Of a DNA stretch of 64,000 nt, positions 1 to 13,590 are shown one piece after another; position 1 is the stretch's first letter, and every line of letters starts with the position of its first letter. The notes under the pieces are model-generated. The model was given only the letters and a program-made list of their open reading frames with translations. It searched no databases and was not told the origin of the DNA. The stretch is from the NCBI RefSeq assembly GCF_036320965.1, contig NC_092239.1, positions 3,398,320 to 3,462,319 of the forward strand, given 5' to 3'. This stretch comes from Panulirus ornatus (lineage: Eukaryota > Arthropoda > Malacostraca > Decapoda > Palinuridae). Made by a program: the position numbers and the translations under genes.

Positions 1-371
1 CCACCACCACCACCACACGGCTGACCTTGCCCCTCGACACCCACTGGCCATCCTCCTCCTCCTCCTCTCCTTCCCCTCCCTCCCTCCCTCACCCCGACCC
101 AAGCGACACTACACCCAGAAGCTTCGACAAACCTGCCCTCTCACGTTTTCTTTCTCGGGTTGTTTTTGAGGACCGGATTATCTTCTTTTTTCCTCCCTCT
201 GGTTATGGAGTAAGGGGATGACCAATGGGGAGTGGAGGAAGGGGGAGATAGAAGAAGGAAGTAGCGTGGTGGGGGTGAAGGAAGTAAGGAAGAAATCCCA
301 CGAAACTGGTCTTTGTGACCGACTTGTGCATGACGGACGCATGACCAGTGTGACAAGCCCACGGATCTCAC

Positions 372-373
<2 letters not shown>

Positions 374-449
<76 letters not shown>
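374..449. repeat. (TA)38 microsatellite
   Basis: Uninterrupted. Confidence 0.97.
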
Positions 450-452
<3 letters not shown>

Positions 453-3057
453 CCTCTCGATCTGTTTTGGTTACGCATTGTACACAACACGTACACACAA
501 CACACACGCTCACATGCACCAGAGTGCAAACATGCACTCAAGAGACACTCGGCCGACCTGTGCCAGTAACGGCACACGCTAAAGACCCGGCTGTCATTGA
601 CAAGAGCGCATGACAGTCATGAACGAGACCAATCTCTTCACACAAACATGCTCTCATGACTGTAACATTTAAGGTCAGTAGTGACGAGGTCGCCCCAGTC
701 ACTGGAGGTCAGTAATACTGCAGTTGCCCCCGCTTTGAGGAAGGTCGAGGTTCAGTCTTATCAAACCATCAGTTACTGTCTGTAATTTAAGGTCATTAAC
801 GCTAATGGCCTACTTTTATTTCAAGCCAGAACTGCTCCATAAGGCCAATGGCAGTAAAGTCACGCCATCGCCAATATAGACAGCAAGAATAAGGTAAGTT
901 TATCTGAGCGTCGGTGTGACCATAGAAATCGAGGATCATACAAACTACTCCTGAAACTAAGTTCAGTAGGCTTGAAGACCATATCTCGGGTCAACGAACG
1001 TACGGTGAGAACAAGGTGATAACCCTTATCGTTAAGGTCAGCGAGACCATGGCAGGTGTGAAGGTCGAGCTTTTGAGTTCCACGCGCGCAGTCAAGTGTT
1101 GAGAACGAGGCGGTTTCTCATTCTTGTCGAGCGCGCGGGGTCGGCCATGCAGGTGGTGGCATGGACGCGAGCGGTCGAGACACCGTCCACCGCGGAATAT
1201 GGGTCGTCATTGCCAGATGCCACCAGCCTAGCCACACACACACACACACACACACACTCCGCTACACAATTACCAACCATGATTTCAAGTGTTTTCTTCT
1301 TTTTTTTTTCGTCTTCACAGAAACGAGTTACGGACGTGCCGACAGAGTTCATCAGGATCCATTTGAGATGTATTTTGCAGGAAAATGACCCATTTTTCGG
1401 TGCTGGAGTCCAGAGGAAGGAGGGAATTGTGAAGAGGACTTGATATTGCAGCAAGAAAACAAACGCTGAAACCAAATGGATGTTTCCACTTTTCTTTTTC
1501 CGTATATTCTAAGTGAAATTTTGACGTCCGACCAAAATTCCACATTTCTTGTTTCTTATTAATCCTAATCGAACTGATTCTAAAATAGAATCTCGTAATA
1601 TGTCTGTCACAGGAAACTTTCTATATCTTCGAAGACTTTCTATCATCTATATGTCGGATCAGTTCATAACGTTTTCTACAGTAAAACGTGTTTGAGAATG
1701 GACGAGCCACAGGGGTCGTCTGAGCAGACCGGAAACGTTGGTGGAATATAGGCAAACTAGTGTTTGAGGAGTAAAGAAAGTCACCTCATTATGTGCGGTG
1801 AGAGCTGCCTTCTGTGTCGGCCGGTGGCAGATACTGACGGACTCCTACCACCGCTCCAGCCCCAACATACACAAAGCGTAATGGCTACGACTTCCCTCCC
1901 CACTCAATGGCCAACCTACAGCGGCGTGCAAGGCTACATACAATCCCCCCACGCTAACATCATATGACATTACTCCACCCGGGACTTGAAATCATCACGC
2001 AACGCACTATGCTGCCGCGATTAAACGCTACATTATCATACCACATAAACTATAAAGCTACGCTTTGGTGTTCTCTCCTACACGCTACGTCGTCACGCTA
2101 TCTACTCCAGTCCCCAGCTTTGGACGAGATGTGATAGCTGGCTGGACAAACACCTACAATCAGACAACACAACCTTACGGGTCAATAAAGTTGTGATTTG
2201 ATGTACTATTTTCGTACGAGAAGTTTTTTGTTTTGAGGTGACTTTTATGTCTGTAAGCCATATCTAACCATCTATATCGCTAATTCATATCCAAATAGGG
2301 GTTAAACTTGTCTGTTTACTAAGATGCAAAATCTTATTCTTCCAGTGGTGATGATAATGTAGTTATCGTTTCGTATAGATGCGATAGGGATTTGTCTCCA
2401 TAAACGGTCAAGTTGCGCAATGAAATCCTGTTGACGCTATTCGTAGTATGCGTATGTAACGCACGGAACTAAAATCGATTGCCGGAGTCATTGAAACCCC
2501 CGTATATTTGATTATAGATCTCACTTAGATAAGTCTCCCATTCTAATTAGAATTCTATCCTGTCATAACATATATCCTCTGAAATGTGAGGAAACTTATG
2601 AATTTCAAAGAATATCATTGAAAAAACGTAGACTTCAATGACAAACTAGAGTACAATAGATTGACTGAGAAACACGGGTACTTACTGTGATAGTCTTTGA
2701 AGTACTTTCACAACAAGAGTTTCAGTTCCTCAAGATTTTCGAGAAATCAGACAGCATTTAAAAACCAGTCGAACGGGTGGGCAAAGATCCCCCCTGCTCG
2801 TGTTGGCCCGGTCAGTAAGACAACTTGGAAATCTCAGCAGACTGGCTAGGGCCAAGACAGCTGTCAATTACGTGAAGTTAATGACGGACCATTTATAAAA
2901 TCATGGCCAAAGACATCGCGAGATTATACGTGATCTCTGGATTTTCCTTTATACTCGGAGAATGAGTTTGAGAGGTGTAATTTGTCGTTAATGGCCTGAC
3001 TAATGATTGATGGTGGGTAGGCCTAAAGTCCAAACATAATGACTGTCATACAGGCAT
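450..3057. other. Intergenic, no gene recognised
   Basis: AT-rich unique-looking DNA. Repeated AAGGTCA-type words between 660 and 1070 suggest an old decayed tandem array. Open frames are short (under 130 codons) and lack any family motif. Confidence 0.5.
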
Positions 3058-3175
3058 TCATAGTATGGATGGCCATGGAAACAATCATGAACACTTGAGG
3101 CAAAAAGTGTACAATTTTTCGATTGGTGGCTACACATGATGTTGATGGTCTTAATGACCCTGAGATTTTAAAGGC
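3058..3175 (-). repeat. Dispersed repeat family, copy at 3.1 kb
   Basis: The reverse complement shows CAGGGTCATTAAGACCATCA, then GCCACCAATCGAAAAATTGT, then a CTCAAGTGTTCATGATT segment in the place of CTTCAGGTGTTAAAG. Older than the 35.0-kb copy. Confidence 0.5.
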
Positions 3176-4327
3176 TTGAAACCCAGATAACCCGCCGTGC
3201 CACAGACTCCAGGCTCATTAACCCATGGGTACTGACAGCCGTTAGATCCATCAAGGCCAAACATGAACAACGCAAAATCGACAGCGTGCAGTAAAAGACT
3301 AGTGAAAGACAACCATTTTCGGATGGTGTGAAAATGCACCGGCGAACTCCATTAATTTTTTCTATTTTCTTTATTGTCATAGAAAACTAAAGTATTTCTT
3401 ATTTCATTGCCCAACGATTATCTTGAATCCATTACTTGTAGCATTAGAGACGATCAGTCAATTAGAATCTAAGCATTTAACGAAAATCCGATGGGATTTA
3501 GTATCATCTTTACTTAAAAGACTTTCTGAGCATCAGACTCATAGTATACGGAGTCATGTGGAAGGTAGGGGAGGAGGTAGGGAGTCCCTGACCAAGCCTA
3601 ACCTCTTCCCTCGTGTGCCGCGGGCGGAGCTGCTGGGTTATGTGACCTCCAGGTTCAAGGTTCACTCAAGAAACAGGTCATTGCGTAGATGAAGCCTCGC
3701 TGTCCAGTGGTGATTAACCTAGTATTCTCTCCCTCCTCCCCCCTAAACCTGCTGGGAACTTTCTGACTTAGTGACTATAAAACCTGATTCTTACCCGCAA
3801 CCTCTAATTACCTTACGAGTTTATTGATGTATATTTAGGAACATCACGAAACAAAAAGTAAAAAAGAAAAGGTAAACTTGAGCTAATAACCACTCCGGTA
3901 AACTGAACGTAAGAAATTGTATGTAACAACAAAAACAAACGTTTGAACAAACAAGACTCACTTTGAATCACCACCTCCGGCTGTTGCACGGTTTAACACC
4001 CTTACCTGAAATAACAGAGAGAAGTACAGTTAATGACAATGAGCACAAGAATGCGAAATAAAAGTGGTTGTGTGTACGTGGTGTGTGTGTGTGTGTGTGG
4101 GAGGGAGGAGATGGAGCGACGAAAGCATTCTGTACGTGAGGTAAGGACGGTGGATCCAATGAACTGCTTAGTCTTGCGTATGAAGAATTACCTACGGACG
4201 GTCATGACCATTGCAAAGAAACAGTCACACGTTTATATATATAGTTATGTGGCCCCGGGACTCCATTTACGGAGGGTTGAGATTGCGCTCCAAGCGGGAA
4301 AAGGTGTAAGTCTGTTACACACACATA

Positions 4328-4368
<41 letters not shown>

Positions 4369-5369
4369 TGAATCTTTGAATGCAGAACTATTTCTTGAGT
4401 ATTACGCCCAAGCGCTATACAATCATTCTCTATTGTAGTACACTCGACCTAATGAACCTGTCTCATGCACTCACCTCATAAGGTAGATCGACTCACGCAC
4501 ACACACAAAAAAAAAAAGCCCAGATAATAGCAAAGTTACCCATAGAAAAATACGCCATAGAAAACAATGAGAAGAAATCGAGCAGCCGTGCGTGACACTC
4601 ATTTTGGGCGAGATTTTGCAGCGGTCACTTACTATTTACAAGAGAAAATTGGACACTTTTTTATGCAAGTTACAATAACTGGGACAAATAACTTTCTTCT
4701 CAGTTATGTTACTATAAGTGGACGTGGTTTTTGTTTTTACTGGTACAGGCGGAAACACCAGCGAGATATCCGGTCCGGCTGACCTAGTCCCCAGAGTAAG
4801 CCATCTTCAGGTCCGGTCCAAGAAGAGCCTTGTGCTGGACCACTGGAAAGGGCCAGTCCTTAGACCAAACACCCCGCAGAGCAAGTGCAGTACAAGTCAA
4901 AGGCCTATACCTAAGTCCAGTCCTCAGACCAGTTGCTAGACCAGTCCCTGGATTACTTCCAACGTGTCTGGGAAGCAAGAATGGTAGTCATCTCCAAGAA
5001 CGTTAGTTATGATGTCAGAAATAAAGGGATTTAGACTGTGGTGCTGAGAATGGTGACCTGTGGTGATAGGTGGTGGTGGTGGTCATTTATTTTTACACAT
5101 GTGGATGGTAAGTGTGGCTTCAGGGTTGACAGCCTCTCCTCCACCTTGTGGTGCCCTCGTGATAATGTGGGTGGCTGAGACATCATCATGGCTATGGTTC
5201 TGGATGGTGTAGTGTCATACAACATGAATGTCTGCACCGTACACTGGGCCGACTGGGGCAGAGGGCGTGGATTCACACACGCACTAATCTCATCCGCCCG
5301 GCCAGCCGTGGGTCACAGTGGCATTGAGTATAATGACTAAAGTCAACGTTGTCAAGGGATTAAGCCATC
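3176..5369. other. Intergenic, no gene recognised
   Basis: Holds a (GT)18 tract (4332-4367) and a degenerate AGACCAGTCC-type array at about 4790-4950. The same words recur at 29330-29420. Confidence 0.5.
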
Positions 5370-5510
5370 AAACTCAAGATGTTCAGTCATTTTATAGAAG
5401 CTAAGGATGAATTATCATGACTCGTGTTCTAAACTCATCGAACTCAAGATGTTCAGTCATTTTATAGAAGCTAAGGATGAATGATCATAACTGGTGTTCG
5501 AAACTCTAAT
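5370..5510 (+). repeat. Two-copy 70-bp tandem duplication
   Basis: AACTCAAGATGTTCAGTCAT begins at 5371 and again at 5441. The two 70-bp copies differ at only a handful of sites. Confidence 0.85.
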
Positions 5511-5827
5511 TTTCGCATGAACACGCGACGTAGACAAGTAGAGGTAGCGTTAGAACATCTATAGCAAACTTCCGGCACCTTGGTAGTGACCAGGTAGGAC
5601 CCCTCGCCTCTCCTCTCCCTCTCCTCCTCCCCCACCTACAGCTGGCCGGTGCACCAGGCGTCCGATGGCACCGATGTGGCGACGGACGACCAACCTACCT
5701 AACTACCTAACCCCCCACACCCTCCACTCCCTCCCTCCCTCCCTCTCCCGCGGCCCCATTACATAGCAGCTCTGACTTTACCTGACGACCAACGGTGGTG
5801 TTCGTTCACGACACCAGCAGCATTACC

Positions 5828-6134
5828 AGGAACACCAGTACCTCCATCACCACTACTACCTACCATCATCACCACTACCTACCATCATCACCACTACCTA
5901 CCATCACCACCGCTACCTACCATCACCACCGCTACCTACCATCATCACCACTACCTACCATTACCACCACTACCTACCATCACCATCACAACCTACCATC
6001 ATCACCACCACTACTTCCAACATTACCACCACTACCTACCATCACCACCGCTACCTACCATCATCATAACTACAACCACCCAACACCACCACGACCCGTC
6101 ACCATAACTCCCATGAATTACCATGACCCACCAC

Positions 6135-6177
<43 letters not shown>
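5828..6177 (+). repeat. CTACCATCACCAC minisatellite grading into (CAT)n
   Basis: An irregular array of TACCTACCATCATCACCAC-type units (18-19 bp) followed at 6135-6177 by a pure ATC trinucleotide tract. Strongly strand-asymmetric (almost no G). Confidence 0.85.
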
Positions 6178-6179
6178 GC

Positions 6180-7299
6180 CACAACCGTCACCATAACCTC
6201 AGCTCCCACCATTGCCCGGCCACGGGTAATCACCCACAAGTAAATGATTATGGTAATTATCTTCTAGACCTCGAGAGGGGGATGGCTTGGAGAAGGGGGT
6301 TGGGTGAGAGAGAGAGAGAGGGTGGGGGAATGGTTGGAGGAAAGGTGGGTTTCCCAGTCACCGAATTCGCATTCCAGCAACGAGCCTGAACTACTCAGCA
6401 AACGAGGCAGGATGACAAGCAAGAAGAGGTGCGCGCGCGTTGGCGATTTCAACGTCCGCAAAAGTAGTAATCCAGAATGGGCGCTTTCAACGCCCATGCA
6501 AATCGTGATGCCATCCTCTTTTTTTTTTTTTAACGTCATGATCATTATTGATAGTACTACGGCGGCGTCCCATGGGTTGGCTACTTCGAACTTGCGTCAA
6601 TAATTGTAACAACAGATGACTTGATAGATTCCGAATGTCACTTAAAGTTACGTTCTTGCGCCGTCATTGGACACCACGGTCGCAAATCCAGACCAATCTA
6701 AGTGTCGCGCGCGATTCCAATGCCTCCATGTCGGATAGAAACTCCGGAATAAAAAAAGAAATGAAAAAAAACTAACTCATCTTTAGAAAACTGGAGTGAG
6801 CGAGACCGGACGACGTTTTCTACCCAACCAACCAGTCTGTTGGGGTCAGTCAGCCTCCCGGCCCCACAGCCTCCCCTGTGGCCAGCCTCTCCCCCAGTAG
6901 CTAACCCCAGGTCGTAATCTTCACTCAGTACGAACGTCAGCATTCAAGATGTCTTGCGATGCAATTGCTAATTCGTTTCTTCAAAATAGACGAACAAATC
7001 AGGGTTTACTATCTATAAATCAACGATCATTCATTTCACAAATGATTAATTTCACGGTGGGCCAGTAACGTTTACCACATGACCTAACCTCACATGATCA
7101 GAACACGACTCATGTATATCAAGATACATAATAATAAGACGAGGAACTCATCAATATGTACGTGGTGACGTCATTATGTGGCTGATCAATCATGTGAGAT
7201 CATCAAAAAGTCATGATAAACTTGACAAGTCACGTGATATTATTACCGAACGACGTCACATGTGTACGATTTCTTGTTTTGAGTTACCTGCGTAATAGA

Positions 7300-7350
<51 letters not shown>

Positions 7351-8057
7351 GAACAGTGGTCAATGATACAAAACCCAGCATAAACCAACAGTCATTCCCC
7401 TGTATCCAGCCTGAGAGGTAGATATGGAACGGTATTACTCGAAAGTAAGAAAACATAAATCGCAACCAAAGGAAACAGAGCCATTAAGAGTAATGATATA
7501 CGGACCAATTTCGTGCACATTTCCTAGTATCGCTGCTTTGGAGAACGAATGCGAGACCCTGTGTGTCTGGGCGGTCATGAACTCCCCCTACCGTGGGAGT
7601 AAAGACGAGGGAAAGAAAGGTGAGATGGGTTGTCTGGGGGTCGGATGACCTGAACACCTTACGGGAGGGTTGGTAGCTAACCTCCGGCAGCGCCATCTTC
7701 ATGGTCTAGTGCCCTTCTGGTGCTCCGCCGGCCGGGGGCGCTGCCACGCGTTGCTCTGATTATATGGGTAACTGGGGAAGCCTCAAGATATACACACACC
7801 CTTCTATACCCCCTCCAACCTGTGGTTAAGGGAGCACCAGGTTCATAGCCGGAGCCCCTCCGCTCACAGTAGGGGAGGAGGGAGGGAGAGGGGAGTATTT
7901 TGAACGGGTCATCATGAATGTCTCGGGAAAGTTAAGTCTCACCATTAGCTAATAGTATGAGTGGGTATGGGACTCATGGGGGGATAAACCAACGCTACAA
8001 AAGATCTATTGTCTGAAAAACATTATTCAAGCGCTAGAGAGCCGCTAGAAGTAACGT
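6180..8057. other. Intergenic, no gene recognised
   Basis: Contains only the TG tract at 7301. Unique AT-rich sequence otherwise. Confidence 0.45.
7301..7347. repeat. (TG)23 microsatellite
   Basis: Uninterrupted. Shorter TG/CA tracts lie at 1232-1257, 4332-4367 and 10380-10417. Confidence 0.95.
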
Positions 8058-8145
8058 AGTCTATCATCTAAAAAAAACACGAAGGATTACAAGGGGTTTG
8101 AGCCTATCATCTAACAAAACACGAAGGATTACATGGGGTTTGAGC
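8058..8145 (+). repeat. Two-copy 42-bp tandem duplication
   Basis: CACGAAGGATTACA followed by GGGGTTTGAGCCTATC occurs twice with a 42-bp offset. Confidence 0.8.
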
Positions 8146-8585
8146 CTATCGAAAGAGCTTCATTGTACTCTTGGTCTAGGGGGTCACAGAGACGGTATTT
8201 TTTTCCCCACCATCCATCACACGATCGTGGGTAACTCCTTCATCCACGTTCTCACTGGAATTATATGTAGCTGGTCGCTGCAATAGAGAAAGAGATCTGA
8301 CCTTCTCATCCACAGACCTGCTAAACTGCCATAGAGTCTCAGTGGAGCTTAATACCCATGAAGAAAATGTTATAATTATTTTCCCTTGAATGTGGTTTGA
8401 AGTCACGAAAGATTTGAGTAAGTTCCCCTGTATTTATCATTTTCTTTTGTGCATTTCCTTGTTTTCCTTTATATAGTCTTCTTCAGTAGTATAGAATGAT
8501 GTGGAAAACATCGTTGTTCTCGGCTGCAATGGATGTTCATTTTTGTAAATGACAGACGTACACATCAGATGGGGGAGGTTTTGCC

Positions 8586-8587
<2 letters not shown>

Positions 8588-8650
<63 letters not shown>
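8588..8650. repeat. (GA)31 microsatellite
   Basis: Uninterrupted. Confidence 0.97.
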
Positions 8651-8652
<2 letters not shown>

Positions 8653-8942
8653 CATGTGAGTAAGGCAGCGCCTAAGTAAACATCCTTTACCACAGAACTT
8701 CCCGACACTGAAGTATTATTCATCTGTCTTACACGGGAAACTCGAACTTAATTGTGAAATCGTGCTCGTCTGCCAAAGTGTCGACCCAACACGAATAAGT
8801 GGTTCAGTAATCATCGTAGTAATATACCACATGTGACTAAGATTTCTCACAATTACCCATTCTAAACCAAACCTTTCGGAACTGAATCAATATAGATTCA
8901 TTAAATCAAACAAGAATTCATTAGATGAAACTTGTAAACTTG

Positions 8943-9025
8943 TTTGTTGGTTGGTTATTTTGGTTTTAGGCCATTGAACTACCAGGGTTGACATGTCGTT
9001 AGAGTCGAGCTACCTCCAACAAGCG
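8943..9025 (+). repeat. Dispersed repeat family, partial copy at 8.9 kb
   Basis: GTTGGTTGGTTATTTTGG, TTTTAGGCCATTGAACTACC and AGGGTTGACATG, then GCTACCTCCAACAAGCGAA. It covers only the first half of the element. Confidence 0.45.
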
Positions 9026-9423
9026 AAGTTTACAACATCCGTTTCAGCTGTTCGGGACAGACCTAAGACGATACACTAATAATTTGTAGTTTTATCGATA
9101 CATTTTCATGCTTTTGAAGTAACGCGTACCTAACAGACACTTAATGAATATTAAGAATTCATTTTTCTTGCATATATAGTCATTTCAAGATTAAATTATC
9201 CTATTAGGAACGAGACGGAAAAATTCCTGAAACAAATATCCAATGTGAGGATCTCGTTTTCTTTCACGTCTTCCCAGGCAGTTCGAGGTCGGCTTCACCG
9301 CGTGTCCGTGTGTCTGTCTAGTGGTTGTGACCCACCCCACCAGGCCTCCCACCACAGCTGGCCTGGTGATCTAGAACCGAGCCAGTGTGACAATGATGAC
9401 CATCTCAGTTAACTTTTTTCATG

Positions 9424-9595
<172 letters not shown>

Positions 9596-10378
9596 CGTTT
9601 GCTCTTTATTTCTTTAGCGACTTAACCTTAAGAATAGCTAACTAAGCCCTTGAGCAAATATACTCCCAGCTCCTTTCGAAGTTCCTACTTATGAACGGTA
9701 ATAATACAGAAGGAGGGAGTTTCCAGTCGCTGCCCAACCGCACACACTCCTCTTCGTCGCCTTTTTACAAGCGGGAAATTCGTGGGTTTAACTCTGTCTC
9801 CCCAACCCCTGAAGATGAAGAACTAAAGTAAAAATAAGAGAGAGGAACGCTACATGATAGATGAGGGTGATTATACAAGGAATGGAATGCCTGAGGACGA
9901 TATGTATTGTGAGGCGAACTGATCTTGTAAGGAATGGAACAGTAAGAGCGAGGTCTGTTGGTACGTGACATCTGCGGTAACTTTGAGGGTTGATATACTG
10001 TCAGGGTACATGGAGAGGATGAGCGAAGAGAGACAGATTAAGAGGATCTAAGTGTCAGATTGGAGGGTGGAAGGAGGGGGAGGGTCGAGATGGGTGGATA
10101 GAGTGGAGGAAGCTTTGAAGCATCGGGGCATGAGCATTCAGGAAGGCGAGAGGCGTGCATGGGATAGAATTAATTGGATCAATGTGATTATGAGGAGCGA
10201 CGTGCTGTCAGTGGGTTTCTGGACACATGAAGTGGTGTAGATAAACTTGAAGTAGTTTGTGGGGTTTGGCTGTGGATGGTGGGCACCAGTTTCAGTACAT
10301 CATACACAATAGCCAGAGTGGATTTGTGAAAGAGCCCGTTGCCTGTTTGCTTCTAACACAGTAGCAAGAGGATACAAC

Positions 10379-10422
<44 letters not shown>

Positions 10423-10699
10423 TGGTTCGAGTATATGGTTTTCACTGTTTTTCATCAGTGTTCATGTTTACCATAAACAATGATCATCTCAAAAATGTGA
10501 AAATCTTTGATTTTGTTTACCAAAGGTCTCACATACCCACAATCCATTTTGTCCATCATGTATTTCGCACGAGAATAAAATCAACACCTTGTCGTTTAAT
10601 ACCATACACTCACACATATAGAATCGAGACACTTACCTTATAATAAGCTTAACACTTTTCCACGACAATATAGAAAATCAAATTCACTTATTTTTTCCA

Positions 10700-11080
10700 A
10701 ATAGTCACTTTGGATTATCCACGCGAGTCACTAGCGCGGGTTCAGAGAAGGAGCAACACCCTCACACCAGCAGAGTTCACCAGGCACTACACTGCGGCCC
10801 CCGGCTACACCACGACTATATACCACGACGCTCTAGGATCCCCCGCGGAGGACGTGCCTTCCCTTCCCTTCACCACGCGCTGGATCACTAAAGGAGCCGG
10901 ACCTCCGACGGGAACTATCGCGTTCTTTCCCGCCGCCCGCTCTCACCTCGCGTTCATTGGCTGGAGATGGCCACTGTGTATGGCGGTCCGCGGCCGTGAT
11001 TGGCGGAGGGGGCTTGGGCCCGGGCTCGCTGGCTGTAAACAGTTGGCACATATCGCGCCGCGCTAGTGTAACTCTCTCTT
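10700..11080. promoter_or_regulatory. GC/CpG-rich promoter-like patch
   Basis: A 380-bp GC-rich island in AT-rich surroundings. It contains the E2F-type box TTTCCCGCC (10926-10934), two reverse CCAAT boxes (CATTGGCTGG at 10955-10964 and GATTGGCGG at 10998-11006) and a CGCGCCGCGC run near 11056. Both strands are open here but no frame looks like a protein family. It may be a promoter or first exon of a gene whose body lies outside what I can recognise. Confidence 0.35.
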
Positions 11081-11724
11081 TTAACTGGCTATTTCCTCTT
11101 CTGAAACTTGGGAAATGATGACAAGTTATGCTCTGGTCAGTACCTAATGTGTCGGCTGGGTCACATATTACGCCGGGAGATGTACGTAACTTTAAGGCGT
11201 TTCCTGTGCCCTCCTCAAGCAGTCTTCCCACACAACCCGGGCTCATGCGTGAGAGACTTTCTAAGACCCCACGCAACTTTCTTCTGCATGAAGAACCAAC
11301 ATAATCATATTGCTGGTGATATATACGTCTTTTACGTGTAACTAACGAAGCATATATCTGTTCCTAGTGATGCACGACATGCTAGACATATTATCTGTAA
11401 AGAGAATCGAGTGATCATTAAGCTACGAAAATCATATGTAGGTTAACGTAGATTCATACCCACTACCACATCCTCTTGCCTCCTTCGCCCCCTTCCCCAC
11501 CTGTCAAGTTCAGCCCACCTGCCCATGATATCCCGCCTGTAGCAACGACCTTACCTGTTCTACGGACGGTCCCGTGATCCTTCCTTTGTGTGGCTGGTGT
11601 ACCCTACACTTGAGGGTCAGTTGGCGTCATCAAATCTCACACGAGTGATCCCTGAAACCAACAGTCTAGTCCATTTTGCACATTTAAAGTGAGCTCTGTC
11701 TAAGACAAAGGGGAAGCCAGGTGG

Positions 11725-12180
11725 ACTGATTGTATCTGGACTGCCAGAAAGCATTTGACACTCTAGTGCATAGGAGACCGATTAAGATGCTGTATCACCA
11801 GCCAGATATAAGGAAGAGGTTCCTTCGATGGACACAATATCATCTTAATGGAAGGGAACAAAAGACACGTGTCAAAGGAGTCTTCAAATTGGTGGCGCTC
11901 ACCAGTGGCGTACCGCAGGGTTCTATCCTAGAACCGTTACTCTTCTTGATCTCTGTGAATAATCAGCCACAGGGTGTAGACTCCTATCTAGATATGTTTG
12001 CAGATAACGCATAGATCATGAAGGAAGTGATAAGCGAGGAGATTGCATCAGCTTGCAATGGAACTTAAACAGACTGAAAAAGTTGCCTGATACAGGGTTG
12101 ATAAAATTCAAGACGAAATGAAATGAAGATGGGAGTCGACAACGTCTTTAAAACTGTATCCAAAGTCCCTCACTGAACAA
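11725..12180 (+). pseudogene. Non-LTR retrotransposon reverse transcriptase fragment, dead
   Basis: An open stretch (11730-12011) encodes YLDCQKAFDT (RT motif A), TSGVPQGSILEPLLFLI (motif B region) and MFADNA where active enzymes have FADD (motif C). The second catalytic Asp has become Asn, and TAG follows at 12012. Beyond it the reading resumes with frameshifts (IMKEVIS, then WNLNRLKKLPD in another frame), so the copy is decayed. The family looks jockey/RTE-like from the motif wording; I cannot place the clade. No ORF1, endonuclease or target-site duplication was found. Confidence 0.8.
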
Positions 12181-13545
12181 ATGGTGAAGGACACATTCCG
12201 TCATCTGGTAGATATCAGAAAAGCTTTCAAATATCACATGAAAATGATCAGCTTCTTTGGTTAATACTCCCATACCATATATCCTCAAAAGAGACCCTTT
12301 AGTACCACTTTCCTGTGCAATGCTTCCACGTTCTCAAAGATATCCTTGGTAAGACTCAAGGATGAAATTAAACCACTGGACATATCACGTAAGCTCCTTG
12401 TGTATACTTGGGTGTATAACCCGGAAATACAGTATACAACGACTACGATGTATCCTGTGTTAGATCCCGGTGCTATACGCCTAAGAGAACCTTCCTGTTA
12501 AACCACAGAAAAAAAAAGACCCCCTTTCCCCCGTACACTCCCAAACGAGACTCTTCTGTTGCCCCACCCAGACAGAGCATTGCTTCTATACATCCCCGGA
12601 GAATACCCCTTTCTTGTCCCCACTCCTGCGTTATGATCAAGACCAGTGACAGGGGAAGACTTGATTATCATAAGAACAATTTGGGATTCCATCTCTTCAT
12701 CCTTCCGGAGTTCACAAATAGATGTGGGAGGATGGCTCTTTTGTGAGGGTATACAAGAAGGGTATTATTTACGGGGAGGCAGAATTCACTGTCTGTCTGG
12801 TTGAGTTCACAGGGGGTCTTATATAGGAAGGTACTGTGGTCTTTTATGAGGTCTATCAGCTGAGAACCCTCACCTCACCCGCAATAAGTGCCCCCAGGGG
12901 ATATCCCTGGGTATACCCCCAGGTAATAGCTCTCAAACTTCCCTTACATAAGACCCCCCTCGTAAACCACCAGGTGTTACGTCTCCAGGAAAGACCTTTC
13001 CAGTACAGACCCCGAGAGAGGAGGCCTCAGGTGACAGAACCTTGCGGATGACCTCAGGGTAAGGCCCCTAAGTTATGGGCTTCTCCCAGTGAAAGTCCTC
13101 CTCCTTCAGGAACCTCCTTCGTTCCTAGACGCGTCCCATCCCTTCGCCTCAAAGCTGCACAGCAAATACACAAAAGCGGAAGGTACAGCTGGACCATCAA
13201 AGTTATGCCCTTCTCGACCCCACACATCCAACTTTCTTCTTCTGAAGGTGTCATGAGTGAAAGATTTACCGCATTGATTTACACAGTAATATCGTAAGTA
13301 ATTGGGTGTAGCCTATAATTCATAGTTACAGTTAATGATAACTGAAAATGTGCTATTACGACAAGTCTCCGTTTTCTCTTCTCGATAGGAATTGAAACGC
13401 ATTCAAACGCGGGACTCGCATAAACAGTAGATGATCAATGGTGAGTCAGTAAAGACACGCGAGGTGATCGGCGAAACAATACGTAAAGAAAACGAAGCTA
13501 ACCCACATGTTCTCGTCACATCCGGCAAGCCGCGTGACACACTTC
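12181..13545. other. Intergenic, possible decayed retroelement tail
   Basis: 12180-12400 may still be the 3' part of the dead RT element. 12820-13030 is rich in CCCCAGG and AGACCCC words without a clear period. No gene seen. Confidence 0.4.
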
Positions 13546-13590
13546 CGCCAGCCAATCAGCAGACGACAAACGGGCGGGAGATTTAAACGT
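13546..13590 (+). promoter_or_regulatory. CCAAT plus CDE/CHR-like cell-cycle promoter boxes
   Basis: AGCCAATCAGC at 13550-13560, GGCGG at 13573-13577, four bases, then TTTAAA at 13582-13587. The GGCGG-N4-TTTRAA arrangement with a CCAAT box about 30 nt upstream is the layout known for DREAM/MuvB G2/M promoters in animals. No coding exon was identified downstream. Confidence 0.3.
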
